A stretch of 64,000 nucleotides of DNA, taken from Avimonas intestinalis (lineage in GTDB: Bacteria > Bacillota > Clostridia > Oscillospirales > Acutalibacteraceae). Shown one piece after another: positions 7,783-19,067 of this stretch. The stretch's first letter is position 1; each line of letters starts with the position of its first letter. The position numbers and the translations under genes were made by a program. Below the pieces are notes generated by a model. It searched no databases. It had not been told where the DNA came from and worked only from the letters and a program-made list of their open reading frames with translations. The stretch is from contig CAJFID010000021.1 of NCBI GenBank assembly GCA_904380375.1, positions 1-64,000 on the forward strand, read 5' to 3'.

Positions 7783-8991
7783 TTACCGCCCGCTGGCGTC
7801 TTCCGCCGCCGGAAAGGAGGAACGCAGAGACGAAGGGCCGGAAGAAGGAGTTGGCTGCGGCAGGGAGGCGATCCCCGAGCGGAGGATCGCTTGCCGTAGC
7901 GCCGGCGTATACAGGAAGGGGCATTTCCACAGCTTTTGCCGCAGCTTCATCCGCAGGCCGGCGGTTTCCCGGCGGTACTGCCGCTGGGCCGCCGCCGGAT
8001 CAACCGGGCCGGAAAAGCAGCGGGCCAGGGCGGCCCCGCTTTTCAGTGCCCAGCTGATCCCTTCCAGCGAGCTGGGGGAGATCCAGCCGGCGGCCTCCCC
8101 CAGCAGGAACACCCCCTGTGCCCCCAGGCAGAGCTGGGAAAGGCGGCTGGGGCGGCAGACCACGCAGCCCTCCCGGCGCAGGCGGGGCCCAAAGGCATAC
8201 CCGCTGTGTGCCAGCCGGATTTTCAGCTGCTCAAACCGGGCGGCGGCGCGGTCGAGCGGCAGGGCGGCGCCGAGGATGACCGCCCCGTTTTTGGCAATCA
8301 GCCAGCCGGTGCAGTCGGTGACCTCCCGGTCAAACAGGGCGCCGTAGACCGGCGGCTGTTCCTCCGCCGCGTACCATTCCTGGACGGCGGCGTACCGGCG
8401 CAGGGGATGGCCGGCGAAGAAGGTACGGCGCACCAGGGAATCCCCGCCGTCCGCCCCGACCAGGCAGCGGGCCAGGAGGGTGTGACGCTGCCCGTCCCAG
8501 CGATAGTCGAGGCGGTAGCGGCCGTCCGGCATCTGTGTGACCGCCGTAACACGGCATCCCAGGCGCACACGGCCTTCCGGCACAAGGGAAAGGAGCCATC
8601 GGTCAAAGCGGTCGCGGTCCATATTGATATAGGAGCGGGGATAGAGCCGTTCCCCGCGGGGCAGGGCCAGGTCGACAACCCGCACGGCAAAAATCTGGGG
8701 GTCCACCAGCACATCGAGCGGCAGGGTCAGCCCTTGGGCCGCCAGCTCGGTTTGGGCGTCGGGGGCGAGGAGGCCGCCGCAGCATTTGCGTCCTCCCGCC
8801 TTCCGGATGCCGGCTGGAGCCAGGGAGGGCCGCGCATCAAGCAGCGTAACCCGGCAGCGGGAGGAAACCAGCCGGGCAAACGCGGCGCCCGCCGGCCCGC
8901 CCCCGATTACGGCGATGTCGGTTTCTTCCGCGCCCTCGGCTTGGCCTAGGGGCGCCCCGGATAGTTCGCCGTTTCCGTTGCGCAAAGCCAT
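7783..8991 (-). CDS. FAD-dependent oxidoreductase of the geranylgeranyl reductase-like family
   Basis: About 402 residues. The N-terminus carries a Rossmann FAD site (DIAVIGGGPAGAAFARLV) ending in the acidic LLDARP, followed by a conserved Cys motif (GGRKCCGGLLAPDAQ) common in the COG0644 group. Further on are LVGADGGDSLVRR and GVFLLGEAAGWISPSSLEG, the second FAD-contact motif. Relatives reduce isoprenoid or other lipid double bonds, or hydroxylate aromatics; the substrate cannot be told here. ATG 8991 is chosen over earlier in-frame starts because the conserved domain begins about 30 residues later and GAGAGG lies upstream. The tail after residue 385 is Ser/Pro-rich. Confidence 0.83.
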   Translation of the reverse strand: MALRNGNGELSGAPLGQAEGAEETDIAVIGGGPAGAAFARLVSSRCRVTLLDARPSLAPAGIRKAGGRKCCGGLLAPDAQTELAAQGLTLPLDVLVDPQIFAVRVVDLALPRGERLYPRSYINMDRDRFDRWLLSLVPEGRVRLGCRVTAVTQMPDGRYRLDYRWDGQRHTLLARCLVGADGGDSLVRRTFFAGHPLRRYAAVQEWYAAEEQPPVYGALFDREVTDCTGWLIAKNGAVILGAALPLDRAAARFEQLKIRLAHSGYAFGPRLRREGCVVCRPSRLSQLCLGAQGVFLLGEAAGWISPSSLEGISWALKSGAALARCFSGPVDPAAAQRQYRRETAGLRMKLRQKLWKCPFLYTPALRQAILRSGIASLPQPTPSSGPSSLRSSFPAAEDASGR

Positions 8992-9137
8992 ACAATCGCA
9001 TCCTCTCGTCTGCCGGCACTTTCCCCTTCGTTTCCGGCCCATCGCCCGCGCACCATGCGGAAATCCTGCTGCGTAAAAACAGGGGGGAGGAGCAGGCAGC
9101 AGCGGAAAGCGGCAGGAAAACCGGCTGTGTTTTCTTA

Positions 9138-9166
9138 AGGATACCATGGAATTTATTGAATGTCAA
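9138..9166 (-). promoter_or_regulatory. Sigma-A promoter of the FAD oxidoreductase gene
   Basis: TTGACA (9161-9166, minus strand) and TATCCT (9138-9143) are 17 bp apart, leaving a leader of about 140 nt before ATG 8991. The stretch 9167-9425 toward nifJ holds no recognised gene. Confidence 0.7.
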
Positions 9167-9425
9167 TAAATATATAGCGATAAACAGAATACGGCTTTTC
9201 CCTCTTTGAAGGATCCCCGGCAAACGCCCGAAGGATCCCGTTTCTTCCTTTTTCCGTGGCCCCTCTCCCCAGCCCGCCGGGGGCGGCAATCGGTTCAGCC
9301 ATCCCAAGGGGGGGCGTTCCGCTCCCGGAAAATGAGCTCTATCCGGCGGCAGCTCGGGCGCTAAAGCGCATCGGTGCAGTCACGCCATGCTTCCCCTGCT
9401 TGCGCTTCCCATGGGAGGCATAAGC

Positions 9426-9464
9426 CAAAAATCCCCGCTGCTATCAAAAGATAGCAGCGGGGAT
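9426..9464 (-). terminator. Rho-independent terminator of nifJ
   Basis: A 15-bp perfect stem (9431-9445 with 9450-9464) with an AAAA/TTTT loop, followed on the minus strand by a T run. It lies 45 bp past the nifJ stop. Confidence 0.9.
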
Positions 9465-9509
9465 CCTCTGCGTTTGGGTCAGCCTTTGGAAAGCTTTTGC
9501 AGGCGGGAA

Positions 9510-13085
<3,576 letters not shown>

Positions 13086-13214
13086 TCACAACTTCCTCCT
13101 TCAAGGATTGAAAATTTGAGAAGGACTCCCCGGCAGGACAAAAACGCGCCCCGCGCACTCCCTGGCGGGCGCTGTTGCCGGAGGTTTCGGTGCGGCCCAA
13201 GCCCAGACGCAAAA

Positions 13215-13277
13215 CAACGGTTTTCCCGAGGGGAAACGCACCGTTGTTATACTACCACTTTTCGCCGGAAGTGTAAA
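13215..13277 (-). promoter_or_regulatory. nifJ promoter and leader hairpin
   Basis: On the minus strand TTTACA (13272-13277) and TAGTAT (13249-13254) are 17 bp apart. Just downstream the leader can fold: CAACGG (13215-13220) with CCGTTG (13241-13246), and an inner TTTCCC/GGGAAA stem. The hairpin is near the transcript 5' end and could stabilise the message or be a regulator site. The remaining intergenic sequence 13278-13453 holds no gene. Confidence 0.6.
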
Positions 13278-13453
13278 CCTTAAAACCGGGGTTTTTCGCG
13301 GGTTTTTAAAAAAATTTACAAGCGGGCCCGCAGGCAACCGCCGTGTAATACCAAAATCGGCGGTATTTGCCTTCCGGAGCATGTCATGCCGGAAAATCGC
13401 GCTGTACCGCGGTTTTCCGGCCTCCAATCGTCCCCCATCGCGCACAGCGCCGG

Positions 13454-13482
13454 TTGACAGGCGGAAAAAAACCCGATATTAT
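13454..13482 (+). promoter_or_regulatory. Sigma-A promoter of the CBS-domain gene
   Basis: TTGACA at 13454-13459 and TATTAT at 13477-13482 with a 17-bp spacer. It gives a leader of about 190 nt before the chosen ATG. Confidence 0.8.
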
Positions 13483-13678
13483 TAGACTTAATACTTTTTT
13501 CTGCTTTCCGGGCGCTTTTTGATTGGTAATTTTTTAACGACGGCTTAACGAAGGGCGGCGGGAAGAGGAAAAGGCACGGGAGCGGGCGCGGCCCGACCCG
13601 ATCTTTATTATTATGAAATTGGACGGTGTTTCCCGCCTGCGCGGGCGCTGTCCGCAAAGAAAGGGGAAATCATTCCAC

Positions 13679-15106
13679 ATGCCTTCCGACCCTGAACCTG
13701 CGGGCAATTTATGGCTCCAGATCCTGTTGCTGATCGTCCTGATTTTCGTCAACGCGTTTTTTGCCGCGTCGGAAATCGCGATCATTTCGCTCAACGACAA
13801 CAAGATCCGCAAAATGGCCGAAGAGGGGCATAAAAAAGCCAAGCAGGTGCTCAAGCTGACCGCGGATTCCTCAAACTTCCTGGCGACGATCCAGATCGGC
13901 GTTACCCTGGCCGGGTTCCTGACCTCCGCCACGGCGGCGCAGACCCTGGCTGAGCCGCTGGCCAATTGGTTTATCGGGCTGGTCCCTTCGCTGGCGGGCT
14001 ATTCCAGCGTTATCCACACGGTCAGCGTGGTGCTGATTACCCTGATTATGTCGTATTTCTCGCTGGTGTTCGGCGAGCTGGTGCCGAAGCGGGTGGCGAT
14101 GCAGAAGGCGGAGTCCCTTTCCTTTCACGCCATCGGGATCCTGCGGGCGGTGGCCCTTGTCACCCGGCCGTTTGTCAAACTCCTGTCCGTGTCGACCAAC
14201 CTGGTGGTGCGGCTGTTCGGCATGGACCCCCACGCCGACGAAGAGAACGTCACCGAAGAGGAAATCCGGATGATGGTGGACGTCGGCGGCGAGAAGGGCG
14301 TCATTGAAGATGTGCAGAAGACAATGATCGACAACATCTTTGAGTTTGATGACCTGACGGCGGAAGACATCATGACCCCCCGCACCGATGTGGAATCGGT
14401 CGAGGTGAGCGACGGCATCGCGGAAGCTCTCCGGGCCGGCGTAGACGGCGGCTATTCCCGCCTGCCGGTGTATGAGGAAGACATTGACAACATCATCGGC
14501 GTGCTGTACGTCAAGGACCTGCTGCCCTATGTGGGGCAGGAGATCCCCAAGGACATCACCATTCGCCACATCGTGCGGGAGACCTATTTTGTCCCCGGCA
14601 CCAAGAAATGCGGCGACCTGCTGTCCGAAATGACCGAAAAGCATATCCAGATGTCCATCGTGGTGGACGAATACGGCGGGTTCGCCGGCATCGTTACGAT
14701 GGAGGACCTGCTCGAATCCATCGTGGGCAACATCCAGGACGAATACGACCACGAGGAGGAGGAGGTCACGAAGCTCGGGGAAAACGAGTTTGACGTCGAC
14801 GGCTCCCTGAGCATTGACGAGCTCAACGAGCAGCTCGGCTTGAAGCTGCCGGAGGGGGATTACGATACGGTGGCCGGCTATATCATGGACGTGCTGGGCC
14901 GGATCCCCGAGGAGGAGGAGCACCCGTCCGTCGTCTTTGAAAACGTCACCCTGACCGTGATGAAGATGGATGAGCGCCGCATTGAGCGCATCCACGTCCG
15001 GGTGGAGCCCCGCCCCGCCGAGCCGGACGGGGAGGAGAAGCCCGGCGATAAGGAAGACAAGGCGGAAAAAAAGCGTTCCCGCGACCGGGAAAAAGAGAAG
15101 GAATAA
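13679..15106 (+). CDS. Hemolysin-family (CNNM/UPF0053) membrane protein with CBS and CorC-type domains
   Basis: 475 residues. The N-terminal DUF21/CNNM domain has three to four membrane helices (LLLIVLIFVNAFFAASEIA; LATIQIGVTLAGFLTSATAA; VVLITLIMSYFSLVFGELVPKR). A pair of CBS domains follows (DIMTPRTDVESVEV ... YSRLPVYEEDIDNIIGVLYVKDL; then MSIVVDEYGGFAGIVTMEDLLE), then a CorC/HlyC transporter-associated domain (FDVDGSLSIDELNEQLGL). A charged Lys/Glu tail ends the protein. Relatives are linked to Mg2+ or Co2+ efflux; 'hemolysin' is historical. An upstream ATG at 13613 is in frame but lacks a ribosome site; 13679 has AAAGGGG before it, though with a long spacing. Confidence 0.9.
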   Translation: MPSDPEPAGNLWLQILLLIVLIFVNAFFAASEIAIISLNDNKIRKMAEEGHKKAKQVLKLTADSSNFLATIQIGVTLAGFLTSATAAQTLAEPLANWFIGLVPSLAGYSSVIHTVSVVLITLIMSYFSLVFGELVPKRVAMQKAESLSFHAIGILRAVALVTRPFVKLLSVSTNLVVRLFGMDPHADEENVTEEEIRMMVDVGGEKGVIEDVQKTMIDNIFEFDDLTAEDIMTPRTDVESVEVSDGIAEALRAGVDGGYSRLPVYEEDIDNIIGVLYVKDLLPYVGQEIPKDITIRHIVRETYFVPGTKKCGDLLSEMTEKHIQMSIVVDEYGGFAGIVTMEDLLESIVGNIQDEYDHEEEEVTKLGENEFDVDGSLSIDELNEQLGLKLPEGDYDTVAGYIMDVLGRIPEEEEHPSVVFENVTLTVMKMDERRIERIHVRVEPRPAEPDGEEKPGDKEDKAEKKRSRDREKEKE

Positions 15107-15146
15107 GGCATCCGGCGGGCTGTCCGTCCGCCGATCCCCTTAAAAT

Positions 15147-15178
15147 ACAAGGAGGGCCACAGCTGTGGCCCTCCTTGT
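15147..15178. terminator. Palindromic bidirectional terminator between the convergent CBS and GNAT genes
   Basis: A perfect 32-nt palindrome centred at 15162/15163 (stem ACAAGGAGGGCCACAG). On the minus strand it is followed by a T-rich run; on the plus strand the T run is weak. It lies 40 bp after the CBS gene. Confidence 0.7.
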
Positions 15179-15332
15179 GCCGTCTATTGGGCAGCCGCCT
15201 ATCCGGCCTGCCGCCTGCTTGGCGGCTTATACTCCGCGGCTCCGCGGGCCGCCGCGCCGTCGGCTCTCCGCGCTTGGCGGGAGGCCCTTCCCTGTTGGCG
15301 TCCGCCGCCCTGTTCGGGAGCCAGGCGGGCCG

Positions 15333-16247
15333 CTACGCGTGGGAAAGGGCGGGGAACAGGACGGCGTTTTCCCGGAAATACCCCTCCTGCCCCTTTTGGA
15401 TAAACAGGGTACAGTCGTCTTCCTTGTACGGGCGGGGGAGGCAGCCGTCCGGTCTTTCCGCCGGCGGGAAGCCCAGGACCACCCGCCCTCCGGCGCCGCC
15501 GGCCAGGGCGCGCAGCACCGCCGGCAGGGGCGCGCCCGCCTTGCCGAAAAGATCGGAGACCAGCAGCCCCTCCGGCGTGCGGGAAAGGACACCGGCCAAA
15601 TCCCATTCCGGCAGGGCGAAGAACGCGTCCTTTAGGAAGCCGCTCGCGTAAAAGAGGGCCAGGCTGCCGCAGGAAACCCGGATTTCGGAATAGGGGTTGC
15701 CCTCCTGCGCCCGCTGCACCAGGAACTGCCGGTCGGCCGGGTCGTCCATGTCGAGCGGCCGGCAGGCGGCGGGCGGGGCCGCCCCCTGCGCCGGAAGGTC
15801 CAGCGTATACTGCGTCTCTTCCACGGGGACAAAGCCGAACTTCGGGTAAAAATCCAGCACCGAGTCGTTGGCGAACAGATAGACAAGGTCCGCTTTGCCC
15901 GCCCACTCCGCCAGCACCCGCTGCATCAGGAACCGGCTGAGCCCCCGGCGGCGGTAGGGCTCCGCCGTCATCACCGTGCCGAGCTGGATGCCCCGCACCG
16001 GCTTTCCGGCGATTACCAGCGCCATCCGGTTGACCGAGACGTTGGCAACCACGGCCTCCCCGTCCAGCAGCGCGTAGGGGACGTAGCTCTCGTCCCAGCC
16101 GCCCAGGTCCTGCCAGCGGCGGAAGTCAAAGCCGTAGGTCGCCCGGGTCAGCGCGTTGAAGCTGTCCCGCACCGCCGGATTATCCCGGACGGCGCTGGTC
16201 AAACGGTACGATTGCCCGTGGATGCGGACCGGTTCCATTTCAGCCAT
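15333..16247 (-). CDS. GNAT family N-acetyltransferase, Eis-like two-domain type
   Basis: 304 residues. The N-terminal acetyltransferase domain has the acetyl-CoA loop GTVMTAEPYRRRGLSRFLM (residues about 90-108) and LFANDSVLDFYPKFGFVPVEE. The C-terminal half has a second module with LYYASGF-like and IQKGQ segments, as in Eis-type enzymes with an added sterol-carrier-like domain. The substrate is unknown. AAAGGAGGGG sits 5 bp before the ATG. It stands alone; about 215 bp with no recognised gene separate it from the next leftward gene. Confidence 0.85.
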   Translation of the reverse strand: MAEMEPVRIHGQSYRLTSAVRDNPAVRDSFNALTRATYGFDFRRWQDLGGWDESYVPYALLDGEAVVANVSVNRMALVIAGKPVRGIQLGTVMTAEPYRRRGLSRFLMQRVLAEWAGKADLVYLFANDSVLDFYPKFGFVPVEETQYTLDLPAQGAAPPAACRPLDMDDPADRQFLVQRAQEGNPYSEIRVSCGSLALFYASGFLKDAFFALPEWDLAGVLSRTPEGLLVSDLFGKAGAPLPAVLRALAGGAGGRVVLGFPPAERPDGCLPRPYKEDDCTLFIQKGQEGYFRENAVLFPALSHA

Positions 16248-16463
16248 GGAATCCCCTCCTTTTCGTTTGAAGAAAAAGCCTCATTGCCAAATGGGAACGC
16301 CCGATTACCCGGGAAGCCGGGCCTTGGGGCTTTGAGGTGCGCGCCTGCTGGAGCGGCAGAGGCAGGCAGCCGGCCTGGGGCAAAGCGCCGGGAAAGCAGC
16401 GGGTGCCTCCGCCAAATCCAAGGGAGGGACGGCGTCCCGCCGCCCCGCCCTTAGCCAGCCTCG

Positions 16464-17390
16464 TTATTTCATCGCCAGCTTTTTGAACAGGTCGGCGAAT
16501 ACCTTGTCCCGGTCGATGAAATACACATACTTCATCAGATGGCGGGTTTCGTCGTGGCTGTAATGCCCGTCGTAGGAAACGATCGGGCTGTGGACGACCT
16601 TATCAAGGGTGAAATCCTTATCCAGCAGCCAGGCGACCGCGGTCACGTCCCAGATCACGCGGCTCCACAGGGTTTTGCCGCAGCGGACCTCTTCATCCTC
16701 TTTGACGATGCTGTACAGGTAATCGCACAGCTGGTTCTTGCCCACGATCCAGCGCTCGAGCTCGGGGCCGGTGGTGGTAAAGTGGGTGACCACCCCCATG
16801 CAGGGCAGCTGCACCAGCGGCACGCCGCAGCCGAAGACCACCCGGGCAGCGGCGACGTCCTGGATCAGGTTGAATTCGCGGGTGTCCGGCCAGGTCCAGG
16901 CATGCCCGCCCAGCCAGACCAGCACGATTTTTTTCGCAATCTCCGGCTGCATCAGCAGGGCGGAGGCCACGTTGGTGATCGCGCCGATCGCCACTACATA
17001 CAGGGGCTGGTCGTCCGGCTGCGCCATCGCGCGCTCCACCAGGTTTTCCGCCGCCGGGGAGGCCACCGGCGTCTCCTCATCGCTCAGGTAGGCGTCGGAG
17101 CCGCGGTAGGTCACGGCGAGCAGGTCCTCCCGTCCGCAGAGCTTGAGGATGTTGGCGATTTCCTGATAGCTTTTTTCCATCCCCTCGCCCGGGGTGGCGG
17201 CCTTCTGGTTGGTGAAGGGGGCGGCATAAACCGCCTTCAGGTTCAGCTTGTCCGCCGAGCGGATCAGGTAAGCCAGTGCAAACTGGTCGTCCACCTCGTT
17301 GTAGGTGTCGGTATCGAGCACGACGTCGATTTTGCCCGTGGGCTTTTCCAGCCGGCGGAGAAGGAATTCGTTGGTGTTGATTGCTTGCAT
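16464..17390 (-). CDS. Nucleoside hydrolase (IunH-like)
   Basis: 308 residues of the Ca2+-dependent N-ribohydrolase fold, which splits nucleosides into base and ribose. The N-terminal metal motif is DVVLDTDTYNEVDDQFALAY, a spaced form of the usual DTDxGxDDxxA. Further support: VVAIGAITNVASALL, the acidic loop KIVLVWLGGHAW, and a C-terminal WDVTAVAWLLDKDF that holds the conserved metal-site Asp. The two-residue expansion between the Asp groups marks a divergent subgroup, so specificity is uncertain. AAAGGAG lies 8 bp before ATG 17390; an ATG 36 bp earlier is rejected for that reason. Confidence 0.87.
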   Translation of the reverse strand: MQAINTNEFLLRRLEKPTGKIDVVLDTDTYNEVDDQFALAYLIRSADKLNLKAVYAAPFTNQKAATPGEGMEKSYQEIANILKLCGREDLLAVTYRGSDAYLSDEETPVASPAAENLVERAMAQPDDQPLYVVAIGAITNVASALLMQPEIAKKIVLVWLGGHAWTWPDTREFNLIQDVAAARVVFGCGVPLVQLPCMGVVTHFTTTGPELERWIVGKNQLCDYLYSIVKEDEEVRCGKTLWSRVIWDVTAVAWLLDKDFTLDKVVHSPIVSYDGHYSHDETRHLMKYVYFIDRDKVFADLFKKLAMK

Positions 17391-17496
17391 GGTGATTTCT
17401 CCTTTGCTGTGGTATCGTTTACGCAAACCGGCGCTTACCCGCAGGATACGCCGGGTCTCGTAGCAAAAAGGACGGAGCCGCCCGGCCCGTGCGCGG

Positions 17497-18150
17497 CTAC
17501 AGCCACACCGACAGGGCGATCAGATACAGCCCGGCGTAGTAGCAGGCCAGGCTGAACACGTCGCGGCGGCGGGGGGTCTTGTCCCCGTCCAGCAGGTTGC
17601 GCGCGAGCGTCAGGTCGGAGAGGGCGAACAGCGCCGCGCCGCCGGCCAGCACCATCGTCCCCGGCAGGGGCGGGAGCCCCAGCGCCATCGCCAGCATCCC
17701 CAGCACCAGCACGGCGTAGAGCAGGAAGGGGACCAGCCGCCCCTTCATCTCCCGGAAGCGCTTGCGGAAGGCAAACGCCGCCGCCCCGTACAGGACGAGG
17801 AACACCGGGAGGGAGAGCAGCGTCGGCGCCGCGTAAACCAGGAACGCCGCGATAAAGAGGAGATGGGCGGCGGCGAAGGCGCCCATCCCGGCAAAGAGGT
17901 TTTTCTCAATGGCGATGTCGCCGGCCAGGCAGAGCACCAGCCCCGCCAGCAGCCACCAGAACCCCCGGAAGCCGCCCACCAGGCAGCCATTGAGGCAGAA
18001 CAGGATGTTTACCGCGGTGCACAGCCCTTTGACCGCGAGTGCCTGCCCCGCCTCCCCCCGCCATTTCAGGCGGAAGTACAGGGGGAAAAGGATGCCGAAC
18101 AGGACGGCTGCCGGGAAGGCCAGCAGCAGGATGTGCAGCATATAGGTCAT
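17497..18150 (-). CDS. YhhN family membrane protein (lysoplasmalogenase-like)
   Basis: 217 residues with about eight hydrophobic helices. The conserved acidic motifs of the YhhN/TMEM86 family are present: LCLAGDIAIEKN (residues about 78-89) and FALSDLTLARNLL (about 175-187). TMEM86 members hydrolyse the vinyl ether bond of lysoplasmalogen; anaerobic clostridia make plasmalogens, so this is plausible but not shown. AAGGAGGGG precedes the ATG. Confidence 0.83.
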   Translation of the reverse strand: MTYMLHILLLAFPAAVLFGILFPLYFRLKWRGEAGQALAVKGLCTAVNILFCLNGCLVGGFRGFWWLLAGLVLCLAGDIAIEKNLFAGMGAFAAAHLLFIAAFLVYAAPTLLSLPVFLVLYGAAAFAFRKRFREMKGRLVPFLLYAVLVLGMLAMALGLPPLPGTMVLAGGAALFALSDLTLARNLLDGDKTPRRRDVFSLACYYAGLYLIALSVWL

Positions 18151-18195
18151 GGGGCGCCCCTCCTTGGACAAGGGTAATGCCGAACGGGTGACCTT

Positions 18196-18224
18196 ATCAT
18201 ACCACAAGCGGCCGGCCGGTTCAA
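18196..18224 (-). promoter_or_regulatory. Sigma-A promoter of the YhhN gene
   Basis: Minus-strand TTGAAC (18219-18224) and TATGAT (18196-18201), 17 bp apart, 45 bp before the start codon. Confidence 0.7.
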
Positions 18225-18302
18225 CCGGGAAATGCGGGGGTGTGGGAAGGAAAAATCCAACGGGTCACATACACTATAATTCTATTTTATATAATTTTAT
18301 AG

Positions 18303-18331
18303 TTGAAATCTGCAAAATATTGTGGTAATAT
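18303..18331 (+). promoter_or_regulatory. Sigma-A promoter of the 18.4-kb membrane protein gene
   Basis: TTGAAA at 18303-18308 and TAATAT at 18326-18331, 17 bp apart, in an AT-rich stretch between divergent genes. Confidence 0.7.
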
Positions 18332-18392
18332 TAACATGAATTGTTATGTGGGTATCCACCAGATAGAAGAAGGAAAATGGGGAGGGTGTATT

Positions 18393-18797
18393 ATGCGGAG
18401 GATCGGCTACGGGATCGGCCTGCTGTTGACCAGCGCCGCCGGCGTTTTGTACTGCTTCCTGGATGACAGCGTGCAGCGCGCGAGCATGCATACCTTTAAT
18501 CTGACGCCGGTCAAGGTATTTTACTGGCTATGGCCCCTGCTGTTTGGGGCGCTGCTGGCGGCGACCCTGCTGCTTTCGCGGGCGACGCTGGCCGATATGG
18601 TGCTGAGCGGGCTTTTCGCCGCGGCCAACCTGGCCGCCTCGCTGGTATTGGTCAATGCTTTCTGGGTATTTTACCCGGTCTACAGCCAGCTGCTGGCCGG
18701 CGTTTTCACGGCGGCGGCGGTCGGGCAGCTTGCCGTCTTCCTCCGCCGTAGGAAACGGGCTCAGGGGCTTCCGGGATCCTCCCCGCAAAGCGAGTAA
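18393..18797 (+). CDS. Small four-helix membrane protein, function unknown
   Basis: 134 residues, with hydrophobic segments near 5-22, 42-63, 70-90 and 95-116 and a short basic tail (RRRKRAQG). No family recognised. ATG 18393 follows GGGGAGGG; an ATG 90 bp earlier has no ribosome site. It is a single gene between a clear promoter and terminator, divergent from the YhhN gene. Confidence 0.72.
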   Translation: MRRIGYGIGLLLTSAAGVLYCFLDDSVQRASMHTFNLTPVKVFYWLWPLLFGALLAATLLLSRATLADMVLSGLFAAANLAASLVLVNAFWVFYPVYSQLLAGVFTAAAVGQLAVFLRRRKRAQGLPGSSPQSE

Positions 18798-18811
18798 ATC
18801 GCATCGTATAC

Positions 18812-18845
18812 GCGGCCTGCCATCTTGTATGGCAGGCCGCTTTTC
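18812..18845 (+). terminator. Rho-independent terminator
   Basis: GCGGCCTGCCAT (18812-18823) pairs perfectly with ATGGCAGGCCGC (18829-18840); TTTT follows. Confidence 0.92.
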
Positions 18846-18933
18846 CGTGGGAGGGAGCCGCGCGGCCCCGCCGGATGTCGGCCCTCCTCCCTTTGCCCCC
18901 GCTGGGGGCTGGGGCGGGAGGAGGCCGGGCCAC

Positions 18934-18963
18934 TTGACAACCCCTTGGGAGAAAAAGTAATAT
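18934..18963 (+). promoter_or_regulatory. Sigma-A promoter of fhs
   Basis: TTGACA at 18934-18939 and TAATAT at 18958-18963, 18 bp apart. A GC-rich leader of about 95 nt follows; no known riboswitch was recognised in it. Confidence 0.75.
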
Positions 18964-19067
18964 AGGTACAAAAGACGCGGCGCCCGCCGTCTCCGGCAGA
19001 GGCCGCGCCGCCAACTGCGGCGGCTTTGGGCGGCATACCGCCCGGGCCGCGCGAAAGGATGACCGAA

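Noticed and set aside
18964..19067. THF riboswitch before fhs
   Set aside because: The leader is GC-rich with short hairpins, but the conserved riboswitch core was not seen.
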